DNA from: an uncultured Vampirovibrio sp.
GTDB taxonomy: Bacteria > Cyanobacteriota > Vampirovibrionia > Gastranaerophilales > Gastranaerophilaceae
Assembly (NCBI GenBank): GCA_910577635.1
Contig: CAJTNR010000010.1
Location: forward strand, 7,732-71,731
Reading direction: 5' to 3'
Length of the DNA stretch: 64,000 nt
A model generated the notes under the pieces. That model ran no database searches and was not told the origin of the DNA. It saw only the letters and a list, made by a program, of their open reading frames with translations. The position numbers were made by a program, and so were the translations under genes. Positions 16,705-25,057 of this stretch are shown here, piece after piece (within the stretch, counting starts at the first letter, position 1; each line of letters begins with the position of its first letter).

Positions 16705-17634
16705 CTATATTAATATTTCACCTATTGAAGGGGTAAAAGTGTAGTAAAAATCATAAGGGGTAAAAATGCCCCAGGTTCCAACCTGAAATACTTCTAGAGA
16801 TAGAAGGTTTGTTTTTGCGCTAACAACCAAAAAGTCTTTGGTAGCTTTAATAATTGACCCTGGGGTATAAGTTTTATTAGATTCAATAAAACTTGCTTTG
16901 ATAATTTTCAAACTGACTCCTCTAAAGCTGCAAAAAGCATTGTAGAAAGGATTACAAGCTCTTATTAAACGCTCCAGTTCAAGTGCGTTTTTATTCCATC
17001 TTATTTTAAAGTTGCCGCTAACTCTTGGTGCATCGACGAAAGTGGTATTTTTATCCTGTGGAATTCTTTTAATTTCAATTCCCTGCTCAATTTTTGATAA
17101 AACTTCAACTAAAGCATCTGATAACATATAAGTTGTTCGATTAAACAGTGTCCCCATTGTTTCAAGGGGCGATAGTTCAAATGATTGTGAAAGAACTATA
17201 TCTCCTGTGTCAAATTTTTCATCCATATAATGAAGCGTTATTCCTGAGGTCTGCTCCCCGTTATTGATAACATGAAAATAAGGAGCAGCGCCTCTATAAT
17301 AAGGCAGCATTGAAGGGTGACAATTGATAAATCCAAGGCGCGTTGTTGATAGAAAGTTTTTAGATAAAAGTTTATTGTATGAACAAACTACACCGATATC
17401 AGCATCAAGCGCTTTAATTTCATCAATTGTTTTTTGTTCGTTAGGGGAGTTTTCAAAATCAACTAATTTTAGGTTTTTATTGTCAATAAATTCTTTGTAA
17501 TAACTATAAGTTTCGTGGGTTTTATTGGGTGGAACAACGCAAACTATATTGAAATTTTTCTTAAGTAAATTATCCAGACAAACAAGCGCCATATCGGGTA
17601 TTCCAACAAAAACAATTTTTAGTTTCTCTTTCAT
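16705..17634 (-). CDS. fmt: Methionyl-tRNA formyltransferase family protein
   Basis: The 309-residue length and two-domain arrangement fit Fmt. The N-terminal Rossmann-like domain carries the formyl-transfer signature INCHPSMLPYYRGAAP (about 102-117; Asn and His catalytic) and the Asp of FDTGDI (about 141-146). A C-terminal OB-like domain follows after about 205. Fmt attaches a formyl group from N10-formyl-tetrahydrofolate to initiator Met-tRNA. The HPSMLPYYRG variant is also seen in sugar- and amino-sugar-formylating relatives, so the substrate is less certain than the reaction. It lies 3 bp downstream of trkH and 10 bp upstream of the Nfo-like gene, probably in one operon. Confidence 0.65.
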   Translation of the reverse strand: MKEKLKIVFVGIPDMALVCLDNLLKKNFNIVCVVPPNKTHETYSYYKEFIDNKNLKLVDFENSPNEQKTIDEIKALDADIGVVCSYNKLLSKNFLSTTRLGFINCHPSMLPYYRGAAPYFHVINNGEQTSGITLHYMDEKFDTGDIVLSQSFELSPLETMGTLFNRTTYMLSDALVEVLSKIEQGIEIKRIPQDKNTTFVDAPRVSGNFKIRWNKNALELERLIRACNPFYNAFCSFRGVSLKIIKASFIESNKTYTPGSIIKATKDFLVVSAKTNLLSLEVFQVGTWGIFTPYDFYYTFTPSIGEILI

Positions 17635-17637
17635 AAG

Positions 17638-19089
17638 CTAGTTTTTCCATAAATCTTTATTCAAAATTGCAAGAAAAGGAATAATTTCAAGTCTTCCAAT
17701 AAGCATTAATAGAATAAGAATCCATTTGGTGCCGTTGTGGACAACATTAAAACTATCCATTGGTCCTAATGCCCCGAATGCCGGACCAATGTTGCCTATT
17801 GCAGTTGCTGAAGCACTCAGCGCTATTGTTGTATTATTCTCAATCAAAACAATTAAAAAAGCCCCAAGGGCAAATATCACAAGATAAAAAACAATAAAAG
17901 CAATCATTTGAGATACAATATCGTTATTAACTGTATTTCCTTCAAGTTTTATAGGATAAACCCCGCTTGGATGAATGATTTTATTAAGTTCTCTTTTTAA
18001 ATACTTTCCAATAAAAATCCATCTTATAATTTTAATTCCGCCTGAGGTTGAAGTTGCGCAGCCTCCGATAAAATAGGCAAGGAATAGGATAACTTTACTT
18101 GTTGCATCCCAGTTTATGTAGTCGTCAATTGCAAAACCAGTTGAAGTTATTGTTGCAATAATTTGGAAAAAGGAAGTCAAAAAAGCTTTTTTAATTGGAA
18201 AGTGAGAGTTTATTAAAAGACTTAAACCCAAAAGAGTACTTATTGCTATAACTATTGTCAAGTAGACTCTAAATTCTTCGCTTTTAGTAATATGGGAAGG
18301 TTTTTTGTTTTTTAAACTCCGATAAATTAGAATATAGTTAATTCCTGCAATAAACATAAAAATAAGAACACAAATACTGATTTTTGCATTCTGAAAGTCA
18401 TATATCCCATAAGGCATTGCTGAAAATCCGCCGGTTGCAATGGTTGATAGTGAAGTAAGAATTGAATCATACCAGCTTAAGTTAAGGATTCTTAGAATTA
18501 CCATTTCAATAAGGGTTAAAGCAAGATAAATCCCCCATAGCCAGCTTGCAGTGAATCTTATCCTTGGAGTTGCTTTGTCTTGCGTTGGAGCGGGGATTTC
18601 AGCGTAAAACATTTGTCTTCCCGCAACAGAAATTTTAGGCAGGACTGCAATAAACAAAACTACAATTCCCATGCCTCCAAACCATTGGGTAAGAGAACGA
18701 AAAAAGAAGAGGGTCCTGGGGTACAAGCTGAAATCTTCAATTACAGTGCCGCCTGTAGTTGTAACGCCTGAAACAGCTTCAAAAATTGCATTTGTGGGGG
18801 AAAAATTATAGAATAGATAAGGGATTGAACAAATAAGAGCAAAAAACACCCAGGCAAAAAATACAAGTGCTAAAGATTCAGATTTTTTAATATTATCAAT
18901 TTCTTTTTGGGGAACTTTTTTAAAAGAAAAAATAAATCCAATAGTTATTGCAGCGATTCCTGTTGTTATATAGGGAGTAACTTGATTGTACTCTTTTAAA
19001 AATAATGCTGCAATTATAGGGATTATAAACATCAATCCAATGTATTTAGAAATTAAACCGAGAATATTAAAAATTAAATTGTATCTCAT
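17638..19089 (-). CDS. trkH: Trk potassium uptake membrane subunit TrkH
   Basis: This 483-residue polytopic protein has about ten membrane helices and four selectivity-filter loops: SGVTTTGGTV, LSTIATGGFSAM, ITSTGFAIDDY and AIGNIGPAFG. A GG(C)ATSTSGGIKIIR block is typical of TrkH/KtrB. It forms the ion-conducting path for K+ uptake and is gated by TrkA, encoded immediately upstream with the stop and start overlapping by 4 bp (translational coupling). Confidence 0.95.
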   Translation of the reverse strand: MRYNLIFNILGLISKYIGLMFIIPIIAALFLKEYNQVTPYITTGIAAITIGFIFSFKKVPQKEIDNIKKSESLALVFFAWVFFALICSIPYLFYNFSPTNAIFEAVSGVTTTGGTVIEDFSLYPRTLFFFRSLTQWFGGMGIVVLFIAVLPKISVAGRQMFYAEIPAPTQDKATPRIRFTASWLWGIYLALTLIEMVILRILNLSWYDSILTSLSTIATGGFSAMPYGIYDFQNAKISICVLIFMFIAGINYILIYRSLKNKKPSHITKSEEFRVYLTIVIAISTLLGLSLLINSHFPIKKAFLTSFFQIIATITSTGFAIDDYINWDATSKVILFLAYFIGGCATSTSGGIKIIRWIFIGKYLKRELNKIIHPSGVYPIKLEGNTVNNDIVSQMIAFIVFYLVIFALGAFLIVLIENNTTIALSASATAIGNIGPAFGALGPMDSFNVVHNGTKWILILLMLIGRLEIIPFLAILNKDLWKN

Positions 19090-20426
19090 TGTTTAAAATA
19101 TTCCTTAATTGCTTCAATGTCTTGGGTTTTAGTGAAAATAAGCAGTGAATCAAGTGCTTTTATTTGGGTTTGTCCTTTAGGAATAATCACTTTAGAGCCT
19201 CTTTTAACAATTGCAATAACGCCTTGTTTTGGAAGTTTAATTTCAAATAGTTGTTTAGCTATAAAGTTCTTATTAAGCTCAATTTCTAATATTTCCCCCT
19301 GACCTCTTTCAACAGTTGCAATAACACCTGCTCTTGAATCAATAATTCTGTTTTTAATTTCATCCACACAAGCTTCTCTTTGAGAAATTGCAACATCAAC
19401 TCCGACGCGCTCAAATAAACTTGCTGTAGCTCCTTGCGAAACCCTTGTTATAACTTTTTTTGCGCCTAATTGTTTTGACAGTAAAGAACACAGAAGATTT
19501 TTTTCATCGTTGTTTGTAATTGCAACAACAACATCGGTTTTGCCGATTTCTTCTTCTTCTAAAAGTTCAAGATTGGTGCCTGAGCCGTTTAGGATAAGGG
19601 CTTTTTTAAATTTTTGAGACAATAATTCGCAGCGATTGTAGTTGTTCTCAATTATTTTTATCCTCATTTGAGTCCGCTCAAGCTCATTTGCTAGTTCAAA
19701 CCCAACAGAACCCCCTCCAATTATAACAATTTTTTTAACTTTTCCTTTGGATTCAAAAAGCTCGCTTGCAGCAATGTCAAGTCCAATTGGTGTTCCCATT
19801 AGAAATACTTTATCGTTGAGCAAAAACTCGCTATTGCCGCTAGGGATAAAAAGTTCGTCTTTTCTAACAATCCCGACAACTAAAACTTCTGAGTTGAAAT
19901 AGCAATCCTTTAGTTTTTTATTGAGAAGTTCTGAATCCTCTTTAATTCGATACTCAAGAAGCCTTGCTCTTCCTTTGGCGAAGTTTTCAACATCTACAGC
20001 ATCAGGAACTGTAATAATTTTAAAAATTTCCTGAACCAAAAGATTCGAAGGCCAGACAATTGAATCAATACACTGCGTATAGCTTGATTTGTACTCATCT
20101 TTAAGAGAATTCAAAGATTGCATTGATTCTTTTTTTGAAACAAAACAAATTGTCTGGCTGTCACTTACCTGTCGGACCATAAGACAAGCGATAATATTTG
20201 TTTCATCGTTATTTGAAAGCGCTATAAAAACATCTGCGTTAATAATATCAGCCTGTTTTAGAATTTCAATATTCATTGCATCAGCGCAAATTGTTGCAAC
20301 ATCAAGACTTGAAAAAGAATCAAGATTTTTTTGCTCAGGATCAATAACAATGACATCGTGGTCTTCAAAAAACTCAGCAGCAATTGAAGAAGCCATCTCA
20401 TTAGCACCATATATTACTATTTTCAT
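19086..20426 (-). CDS. trkA: Trk potassium uptake regulatory subunit TrkA
   Basis: A 446-residue protein of two tandem RCK modules. The first Rossmann nucleotide site is KIVIYGANEMASSIA (about 2-16; GxGxxA is slightly altered), the second is KKIVIIGGGSVGFELA (about 226-241). Each is followed by a TrkA_C domain (about 140-220 and 365-446). It is a soluble gating subunit that binds NAD(H)/nucleotides and controls TrkH, whose gene overlaps its stop by 4 bp. Preceded by ffh with a 9-bp gap, so a ffh-trkA-trkH-fmt-nfo-like transcript is likely. Confidence 0.95.
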   Translation of the reverse strand: MKIVIYGANEMASSIAAEFFEDHDVIVIDPEQKNLDSFSSLDVATICADAMNIEILKQADIINADVFIALSNNDETNIIACLMVRQVSDSQTICFVSKKESMQSLNSLKDEYKSSYTQCIDSIVWPSNLLVQEIFKIITVPDAVDVENFAKGRARLLEYRIKEDSELLNKKLKDCYFNSEVLVVGIVRKDELFIPSGNSEFLLNDKVFLMGTPIGLDIAASELFESKGKVKKIVIIGGGSVGFELANELERTQMRIKIIENNYNRCELLSQKFKKALILNGSGTNLELLEEEEIGKTDVVVAITNNDEKNLLCSLLSKQLGAKKVITRVSQGATASLFERVGVDVAISQREACVDEIKNRIIDSRAGVIATVERGQGEILEIELNKNFIAKQLFEIKLPKQGVIAIVKRGSKVIIPKGQTQIKALDSLLIFTKTQDIEAIKEYFKQ

Positions 20427-20435
20427 AATTAAAAC

Positions 20436-21782
20436 CTACCCGAAAGGTCCAAACGGAGTTTTATTTTTTTTGTTTTTCATTGTTTTTTTAAACCCGTTTA
20501 ATCCTTTCATCATTTTTTTCATTGTTTCAAATTGGCTTATAAAAGTATTGAGCTCACTAATATCACAACCTGATCCAAGGGCAATTCTTTTTTTTCTTGA
20601 AGCATTGAGAATTGAAGGGTTGTTTCTTTCTTCTTCTGTCATGGACTGGATAAAAACTTCAATTTTTTTAAACTGCTTTTCTCCTTCATGGTTGATTTTG
20701 TCAGTATCGTCTTTTGAAATTCCTAAAGGAAGCATTGAAAGAATTCCTCCAAAAGACCCAAGAGCCTTAATTTGTTTTTGAATTTTTAGAAAATCGTTGA
20801 AGCTAAACTCGTTTTTTAGCATCTTTTTTTCCAGCTTTTTAGCTTCTTCGATGTCAATATTTTTTTGTGCGCGCTCAACTAATGATACAATATCACCCAT
20901 TCCAAGGATTCGATTAGCCATTCTATCGGGGTGAAATTCTTCTAAGGGGGTAATATTTTCTCCTGTAGAGATTAGTTTTATTGGTTTTTTTGTTGATTCA
21001 ACAATACTTAAAGCGCACCCGCCTTTTGTGTCTCCATCTAGTTTTGTAAGAATTACACCATTAATACCAAGCTGACAGTCAAAATTAAGGGCAATTTCAA
21101 CAGCGCTTTGTCCAATCATAGAATCAACAACCAGAAGCTTTTCGTTAATATTGAAGCTATGGTCAATTAAAACTAATTCAGACATCATTTCAGTGTCTAT
21201 TTCAAGTCTTCCTGCTGTATCAAATATTAAAACAGTGTTATTGTTTTGTTTTGCCCAATCAAGAGATTGCCGGGCAATTTTTACGACATCTTTTTCATTA
21301 TCAATTGAAAAAAAGTCAAGTTTATTGTTTTTAGCCAAAGTTTCAAGCTGCAGGATTGCTGCGGGTCTATAAACATCCAGTGCTACTAAAAGAGGGGATT
21401 TGCCTTCTTTTTTAAGTTTCAGGGCAAGTTTAGCTGCGCTTGTAGTTTTACCTGAGCCTTGAAGACCCAGCATCATAATAATTGAAGGATTAGAGTCAAG
21501 TTTTAGGGGTGAGTTTTCCCTGCCTAAAAGTGAAGTGAGCTCATCATTGACAATTTTTATTAAAGTTTGAGTCGGATTTGTTGATTTAACAACATCAACC
21601 CCTATAACTTTATCTTTAATAGATGAAATAAAAGATTTAACAACATTAAGAGAAACATCAGCTCCTAATAGTGCTCTTCTTATTTCTCTTAGAGCTTCTT
21701 GGATATTATCGTCTGTTAAGGTAGAATTACCCCTTGTTTTATTGATTATTTCCTGTAGTTTTGAAGATAAATTATCGAACAT
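20436..21782 (-). CDS. ffh: Signal recognition particle protein Ffh
   Basis: This 448-residue SRP54-type GTPase shows an N-terminal helical domain (1-85), G1 GLQGSGKTTSAAKL (about 103-116), G3 DTAGRL, G4 TKLDGD and the closing GTGE-like STGENITPLEEFHPDRMANRILGMGD region, then a methionine-rich M domain (about 300-440). It binds signal peptides of nascent membrane proteins together with 4.5S RNA and docks to FtsY. The C-terminus ends in a short Lys/Asn-rich tail with GPFG. The gene heads the minus-strand run that continues into trkA. Its promoter must lie in the short gap shared with the divergent umuD. Confidence 0.96.
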   Translation of the reverse strand: MFDNLSSKLQEIINKTRGNSTLTDDNIQEALREIRRALLGADVSLNVVKSFISSIKDKVIGVDVVKSTNPTQTLIKIVNDELTSLLGRENSPLKLDSNPSIIMMLGLQGSGKTTSAAKLALKLKKEGKSPLLVALDVYRPAAILQLETLAKNNKLDFFSIDNEKDVVKIARQSLDWAKQNNNTVLIFDTAGRLEIDTEMMSELVLIDHSFNINEKLLVVDSMIGQSAVEIALNFDCQLGINGVILTKLDGDTKGGCALSIVESTKKPIKLISTGENITPLEEFHPDRMANRILGMGDIVSLVERAQKNIDIEEAKKLEKKMLKNEFSFNDFLKIQKQIKALGSFGGILSMLPLGISKDDTDKINHEGEKQFKKIEVFIQSMTEEERNNPSILNASRKKRIALGSGCDISELNTFISQFETMKKMMKGLNGFKKTMKNKKNKTPFGPFG

Positions 21783-21811
21783 ATTTTTATTCTACTACAA
21801 AAAAAATATAT

Positions 21812-21840
21812 TTGAATTCTAATGTTACAAATTCGATAAT
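21812..21840 (+). promoter_or_regulatory. Promoter of umuDC, possibly producing a leaderless mRNA
   Basis: TTGAAT (21812-21817) and GATAAT (21835-21840) are spaced by 17 bp. The expected start of transcription, 6-7 nt after the -10 box, coincides with the umuD ATG at 21847. No Shine-Dalgarno sequence lies before that ATG. I found no clear LexA box (GAAC-N4-GTTC type); only the imperfect GAATTCTAATGTTAC overlaps the -35 box. Confidence 0.5.
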
Positions 21841-21846
21841 ATTGTT

Positions 21847-22242
21847 ATGAAAAAGTTAAATAAAGGTGCATTTTTAATTGAAAGTTCTCTTAAGTGCGGT
21901 TTTGCTTCAATCATGGATGACAAAATCGAAAAAAGAATTTCTTTAGATGAGATATTGAAAATTAATTCCCCTTCAACCTTTGTTTTTAGAGCTTCGGGCG
22001 ATTCAATGGCTGATATAGGAATATTAGATAATGACTATGTTATAATTAAAAAAACACCGCAGGCAAGAATCGGGGATATTGTTCTTGCAATTGTAGATAA
22101 TGAATTTACCTTGAAGGTGTTAAAAAAAGATAAAAAAGGGTTTTTTCTTGAACCCCAAAACAAAAACTATCCTTTAATAAGACCAATGGTATCTTTGGAA
22201 ATTTTCGGGGTAGCTTTAGGTATAGCAAGGAAAATTATTTAG
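21847..22242 (+). CDS. umuD: UmuD-type self-cleaving S24 protease
   Basis: This 131-residue protein has the layout of UmuD: a likely self-cleavage site Cys17-Gly18 (SLKCGFASIMDD), the nucleophile Ser53 in ASGDSMADIGI and the general base Lys90 in NEFTLKVLKK. Like LexA, it would cleave itself when RecA filaments form, and the processed form joins UmuC as the Pol V accessory subunit. It has no HTH domain, so it is not a repressor. umuC follows after 6 bp. Confidence 0.92.
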   Translation: MKKLNKGAFLIESSLKCGFASIMDDKIEKRISLDEILKINSPSTFVFRASGDSMADIGILDNDYVIIKKTPQARIGDIVLAIVDNEFTLKVLKKDKKGFFLEPQNKNYPLIRPMVSLEIFGVALGIARKII

Positions 22243-22248
22243 AAAAAA

Positions 22249-23421
22249 ATGAAAAGAGTTATAGCTTTAGTTGATTGTAATAATTTTTTTGTATCCTGTG
22301 AAAGATTAAGAAACCCTAAGCTCAAAAATGAGCCGGTTTGCGTTCTATCGAATAATGATGGATGCGTTGTTTCAAGATCCAATGAAGCAAAGCGTCTTGG
22401 AGTGCAAATGGGTGCTCCTTACTTTATGATTAAACATCAATTTAAAAAAGTTGCTTTTTTATCTGGGGATTTGCCTTATTATTGCGAGATATCTAAAAGA
22501 ATCATGGATAAACTCTATGATTTTACTCCTGATGTTGAAGTTTATTCAATAGATGAAGCTTTTTTGGATTTAACGGGTTTAAGAAAAACCAATAAGTGTT
22601 CCTACCATGAATTAATTGAAAGAATGGTTGAGCAAATTCAGGCTGAAATCGGGATTCCTGTCAGCATCGGGATGTCTTATTCCAAGGTTTTGGCAAAACT
22701 TGCCAATGACAAAGCAAAGAATTTACAGAAAAACAACCTGGATAAAAGAACTTATGCAATTGGCTACAGGCAAATTGAAAAAGAACTCAAAGAAACTTTG
22801 ATTAGTGAAGTTTGGGGTGTTGGAAAAAACACAACTGCTTTTTTAAAAAAACACTTAATTCAAACTGCTTTTGACTTTGTTTCACAAGAGGATATCTGGA
22901 TTAAAAGAACAATTGGAAAAACAGGATTAGACCTAAAACAGGAATTATTAGGTAATATTGTAAACCCTGTAGATACAAGTTTAACTAAACCTAAGTCAGT
23001 TTCAAGGAGCGAGAGTTTTAAGGATTTTCAAACCGATAAAAACTATATTCAAGAATGCTTAAACTCTCATATCCATAAGACCTGCAAAAAACTAAGAAAA
23101 GAAGAGCTATTAACAGGGTGTATTCTGGTTTTTTTAAGAACAAAGGATTTTGAAGTTCAAAGTTTAAAAATTAATCTTATAACACCGACTAATACTGAGT
23201 TTGAGTTGGTAAATGAATCCAAACAGATTCTAGATAAACTTTTTGTTCAAGGGGTGGTGTATCGCTCTGTCGGTTTTTGTGCAATGAAGCTTACTTCTTC
23301 AAATAATCAGCAGATTTCACTTTTTAACTGCGAAAAAACCTTAAAAAAACAAGAATTATCAAAGTCCTGGGATAAACTGGAGGAAAAATTTGGCAAAGGA
23401 ATAATTAAGTTAGGACACTAA
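22249..23421 (+). CDS. umuC: Y-family DNA polymerase V catalytic subunit UmuC
   Basis: This 390-residue Y-family polymerase begins with the catalytic ALVDCNNFFVSCERL (Asp near residue 8). YSIDEAFLDLTG (about 98-109) supplies the second and third acidic residues, and GIPVSIGMSYSKVLAKLANDKAK is the typical helix-hairpin approach (cited as IGMSYSKVLAK). The C-terminal UmuC-specific little-finger region and DUF4113-like tail are present (ISLF about residue 350). It performs error-prone translesion synthesis with UmuD'. Cotranscribed with umuD. It converges on the thioesterase gene, with stop codons sharing CTAA (4-bp overlap). Confidence 0.95.
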   Translation: MKRVIALVDCNNFFVSCERLRNPKLKNEPVCVLSNNDGCVVSRSNEAKRLGVQMGAPYFMIKHQFKKVAFLSGDLPYYCEISKRIMDKLYDFTPDVEVYSIDEAFLDLTGLRKTNKCSYHELIERMVEQIQAEIGIPVSIGMSYSKVLAKLANDKAKNLQKNNLDKRTYAIGYRQIEKELKETLISEVWGVGKNTTAFLKKHLIQTAFDFVSQEDIWIKRTIGKTGLDLKQELLGNIVNPVDTSLTKPKSVSRSESFKDFQTDKNYIQECLNSHIHKTCKKLRKEELLTGCILVFLRTKDFEVQSLKINLITPTNTEFELVNESKQILDKLFVQGVVYRSVGFCAMKLTSSNNQQISLFNCEKTLKKQELSKSWDKLEEKFGKGIIKLGH

Positions 23422-23813
23422 GAAAAAATCTTTTTAATTTCTAAAGGAAGTGTCTTATAGAGTTTTCCTTGGTTATTAATTGCAACAACCTTGACAATAG
23501 CTTCAACGCAGACTTTTTTTGTTATCGAATCAAGGATTGTTTGTTTAAAAGTAAGACAAAACCTTGAACAATCAACAACCTCGGTTTCAACTTCTATAAT
23601 ATCATCAAGTTTTGCTGATTGTTTGTACTTGATATTAAGTTCGCAAACAGGAAGAACAATATCCATTTTTTCAAGTTCGCTTAATTTATACCCTCTATCT
23701 TCGCACAACAATACCCTTCCCATTTCAAGCCATCTTAAGTAGCTCCCATGCCATACAACGCCATAGGAGTCGGTATCTGAATAAAAAACTTTTTGTCGGA
23801 AAATGTTTTTCAT
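23418..23813 (-). CDS. YbgC/FadM-type acyl-CoA thioesterase
   Basis: A 131-residue hotdog-fold protein. YSDTDSYGVVWHGSYLRWLE (residues 11-30) is the active-site signature of the 4-hydroxybenzoyl-CoA/YbgC thioesterase family, with Asp15 as the catalytic acid and His22 nearby. These enzymes hydrolyse short acyl-CoA or acyl-ACP thioesters in the cytosol; the natural substrate cannot be read from the sequence. There is no tol-pal cluster nearby, unlike ybgC of enterobacteria. The gene is divergent from queD across only 45 bp. Confidence 0.85.
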   Translation of the reverse strand: MKNIFRQKVFYSDTDSYGVVWHGSYLRWLEMGRVLLCEDRGYKLSELEKMDIVLPVCELNIKYKQSAKLDDIIEVETEVVDCSRFCLTFKQTILDSITKKVCVEAIVKVVAINNQGKLYKTLPLEIKKIFS

Positions 23814-23858
23814 AAAAATTATTCTACCATAAAAAAATTTTTATAGTAGAATAAGTTT

Positions 23859-24218
23859 ATGTATGAAGTAAAAGTTGAAACAAATTTTTCCTCAGCGCAT
23901 CATTTGCTTAACTACAAAGGCAAATGCGAAAATCAGCATGGGCACAACTGGAAAGTTGAAGTTAGCGCAAGAGGAGAAAAACTGGATAAATCAAATATCC
24001 TAATAGATTTTAAGATACTAAAAAAGATTGTCAATGAAACAATGGAATACTTGGACCATAAAGATTTAAACGAGCTTGAAGAATTTAAAGATGAAAGCCC
24101 TAGTTCTGAGTTCATTGCAAAATTTATCTACTATAAGATAAAAGAAAGAATACAAGAAGTTTCAAGGGTTGATGTTTTTGAAACCCCGACATCTAAAGCG
24201 AGTTACTTCGAGGAATAA
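23859..24218 (+). CDS. queD: 6-carboxytetrahydropterin synthase QueD
   Basis: At 119 residues it has the usual QueD/PTPS length. Zinc ligands are His14 or His15 (NFSSAHHLLNY), His27 and His29 in CENQHGHNW, with the catalytic Cys23 four residues before HGH. The catalytic Asp/His lies in YLDHKDLN (about 67) and the substrate-anchoring Glu in FETPTSKA (about 108). The C-E-x-x-HGH spacing favours QueD (queuosine pathway) over eukaryotic-type pyruvoyl-tetrahydropterin synthase. uppP starts 2 bp after its stop. Confidence 0.9.
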   Translation: MYEVKVETNFSSAHHLLNYKGKCENQHGHNWKVEVSARGEKLDKSNILIDFKILKKIVNETMEYLDHKDLNELEEFKDESPSSEFIAKFIYYKIKERIQEVSRVDVFETPTSKASYFEE

Positions 24219-24220
24219 TA

Positions 24221-25057
24221 ATGCAGACAATACAAGCAGTAATTACAGGAGCTGTTCAAGGTTTGAGCGAATTTTTGCCGATTTCAAGCTCAGCTCATAT
24301 TGTTTTTTCCAACAAACTCTACAGCCTTGTTACAAACTCTGGGGTTTTAGCTCATCAGGAAGAAATTTTTTTTGATATTCTTGTTCATCTTGCAACTTTA
24401 GCTGCTGTTGTTATTTACTTTTATAATGATTTAAAAACCATAATTAAAGGTTTTTTTATAGCACTCAGGGAAAAAAACTATAACAGTGAAAACTATCAGC
24501 TTATAACCTATATCCTGATAACTACAATTATTACAGGAATTATCGGATTGATTCTAAAAAAGCCTACAGAAAGTTTAATTGAGAGCCCTAAAATCATTTG
24601 CATTCTTCTTTTTATAACCGGGCTTGTTTTGTTCTTTAGTGAGAAAAAATACTCAGGAAACGAAAAAATTTCTCTTAAAAAAGCAGTTTTAATAGGAATT
24701 TCTCAAGGGTTAGCAATATTTCCCGGTTTTTCAAGAAGCGGTTTAACCCTTGCCTGCTCTCTTTTTCAGGGGTTAGATAGAGTGAGTGCTGCAAGGTTTT
24801 CTTTTTTAGCAAGTATTCCTGTTATTCTGCTTGCAAGTCTTGTTTATCCTTTAATGGAGCTGGATTTTACCCAGATTGCAAATTTTAACCTTAAAGCAAT
24901 GTTTCTTGGGAGCTTAACTTCTTTTATTGTTGGATATCTATGTATTAAATATTTTATGCAGCTGATATCAAAAATTAGTCTTAAAGGGTTTTCCTACTAC
25001 TGTTTTATTATTTCAATAGTTATGTTTCTACTATTTCAATTCTATTATCATATGTGA
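24221..25057 (+). CDS. uppP: Undecaprenyl-diphosphate phosphatase UppP (BacA)
   Basis: A 278-residue polytopic membrane protein with the two BacA repeat signatures: VQGLSEFLPISSSAH (about 11-25, catalytic Glu and SSSAH) and SQGLAIFPGFSRSGLT (about 163-178, PGxSRSG). It dephosphorylates undecaprenyl pyrophosphate to recycle the lipid carrier for peptidoglycan and other envelope glycans. It is cotranscribed with queD. Its 3' end overlaps that of the convergent metallophosphatase gene by 38 bp, a long antisense overlap for this window. Confidence 0.95.
   Translation: MQTIQAVITGAVQGLSEFLPISSSAHIVFSNKLYSLVTNSGVLAHQEEIFFDILVHLATLAAVVIYFYNDLKTIIKGFFIALREKNYNSENYQLITYILITTIITGIIGLILKKPTESLIESPKIICILLFITGLVLFFSEKKYSGNEKISLKKAVLIGISQGLAIFPGFSRSGLTLACSLFQGLDRVSAARFSFLASIPVILLASLVYPLMELDFTQIANFNLKAMFLGSLTSFIVGYLCIKYFMQLISKISLKGFSYYCFIISIVMFLLFQFYYHM

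Noticed and set aside
21790..21846. LexA (SOS) box upstream of umuD
   Set aside because: Only an imperfect GAATTCTAATGTTAC; does not fit GAAC-N4-GTTC or the cyanobacterial form well enough.
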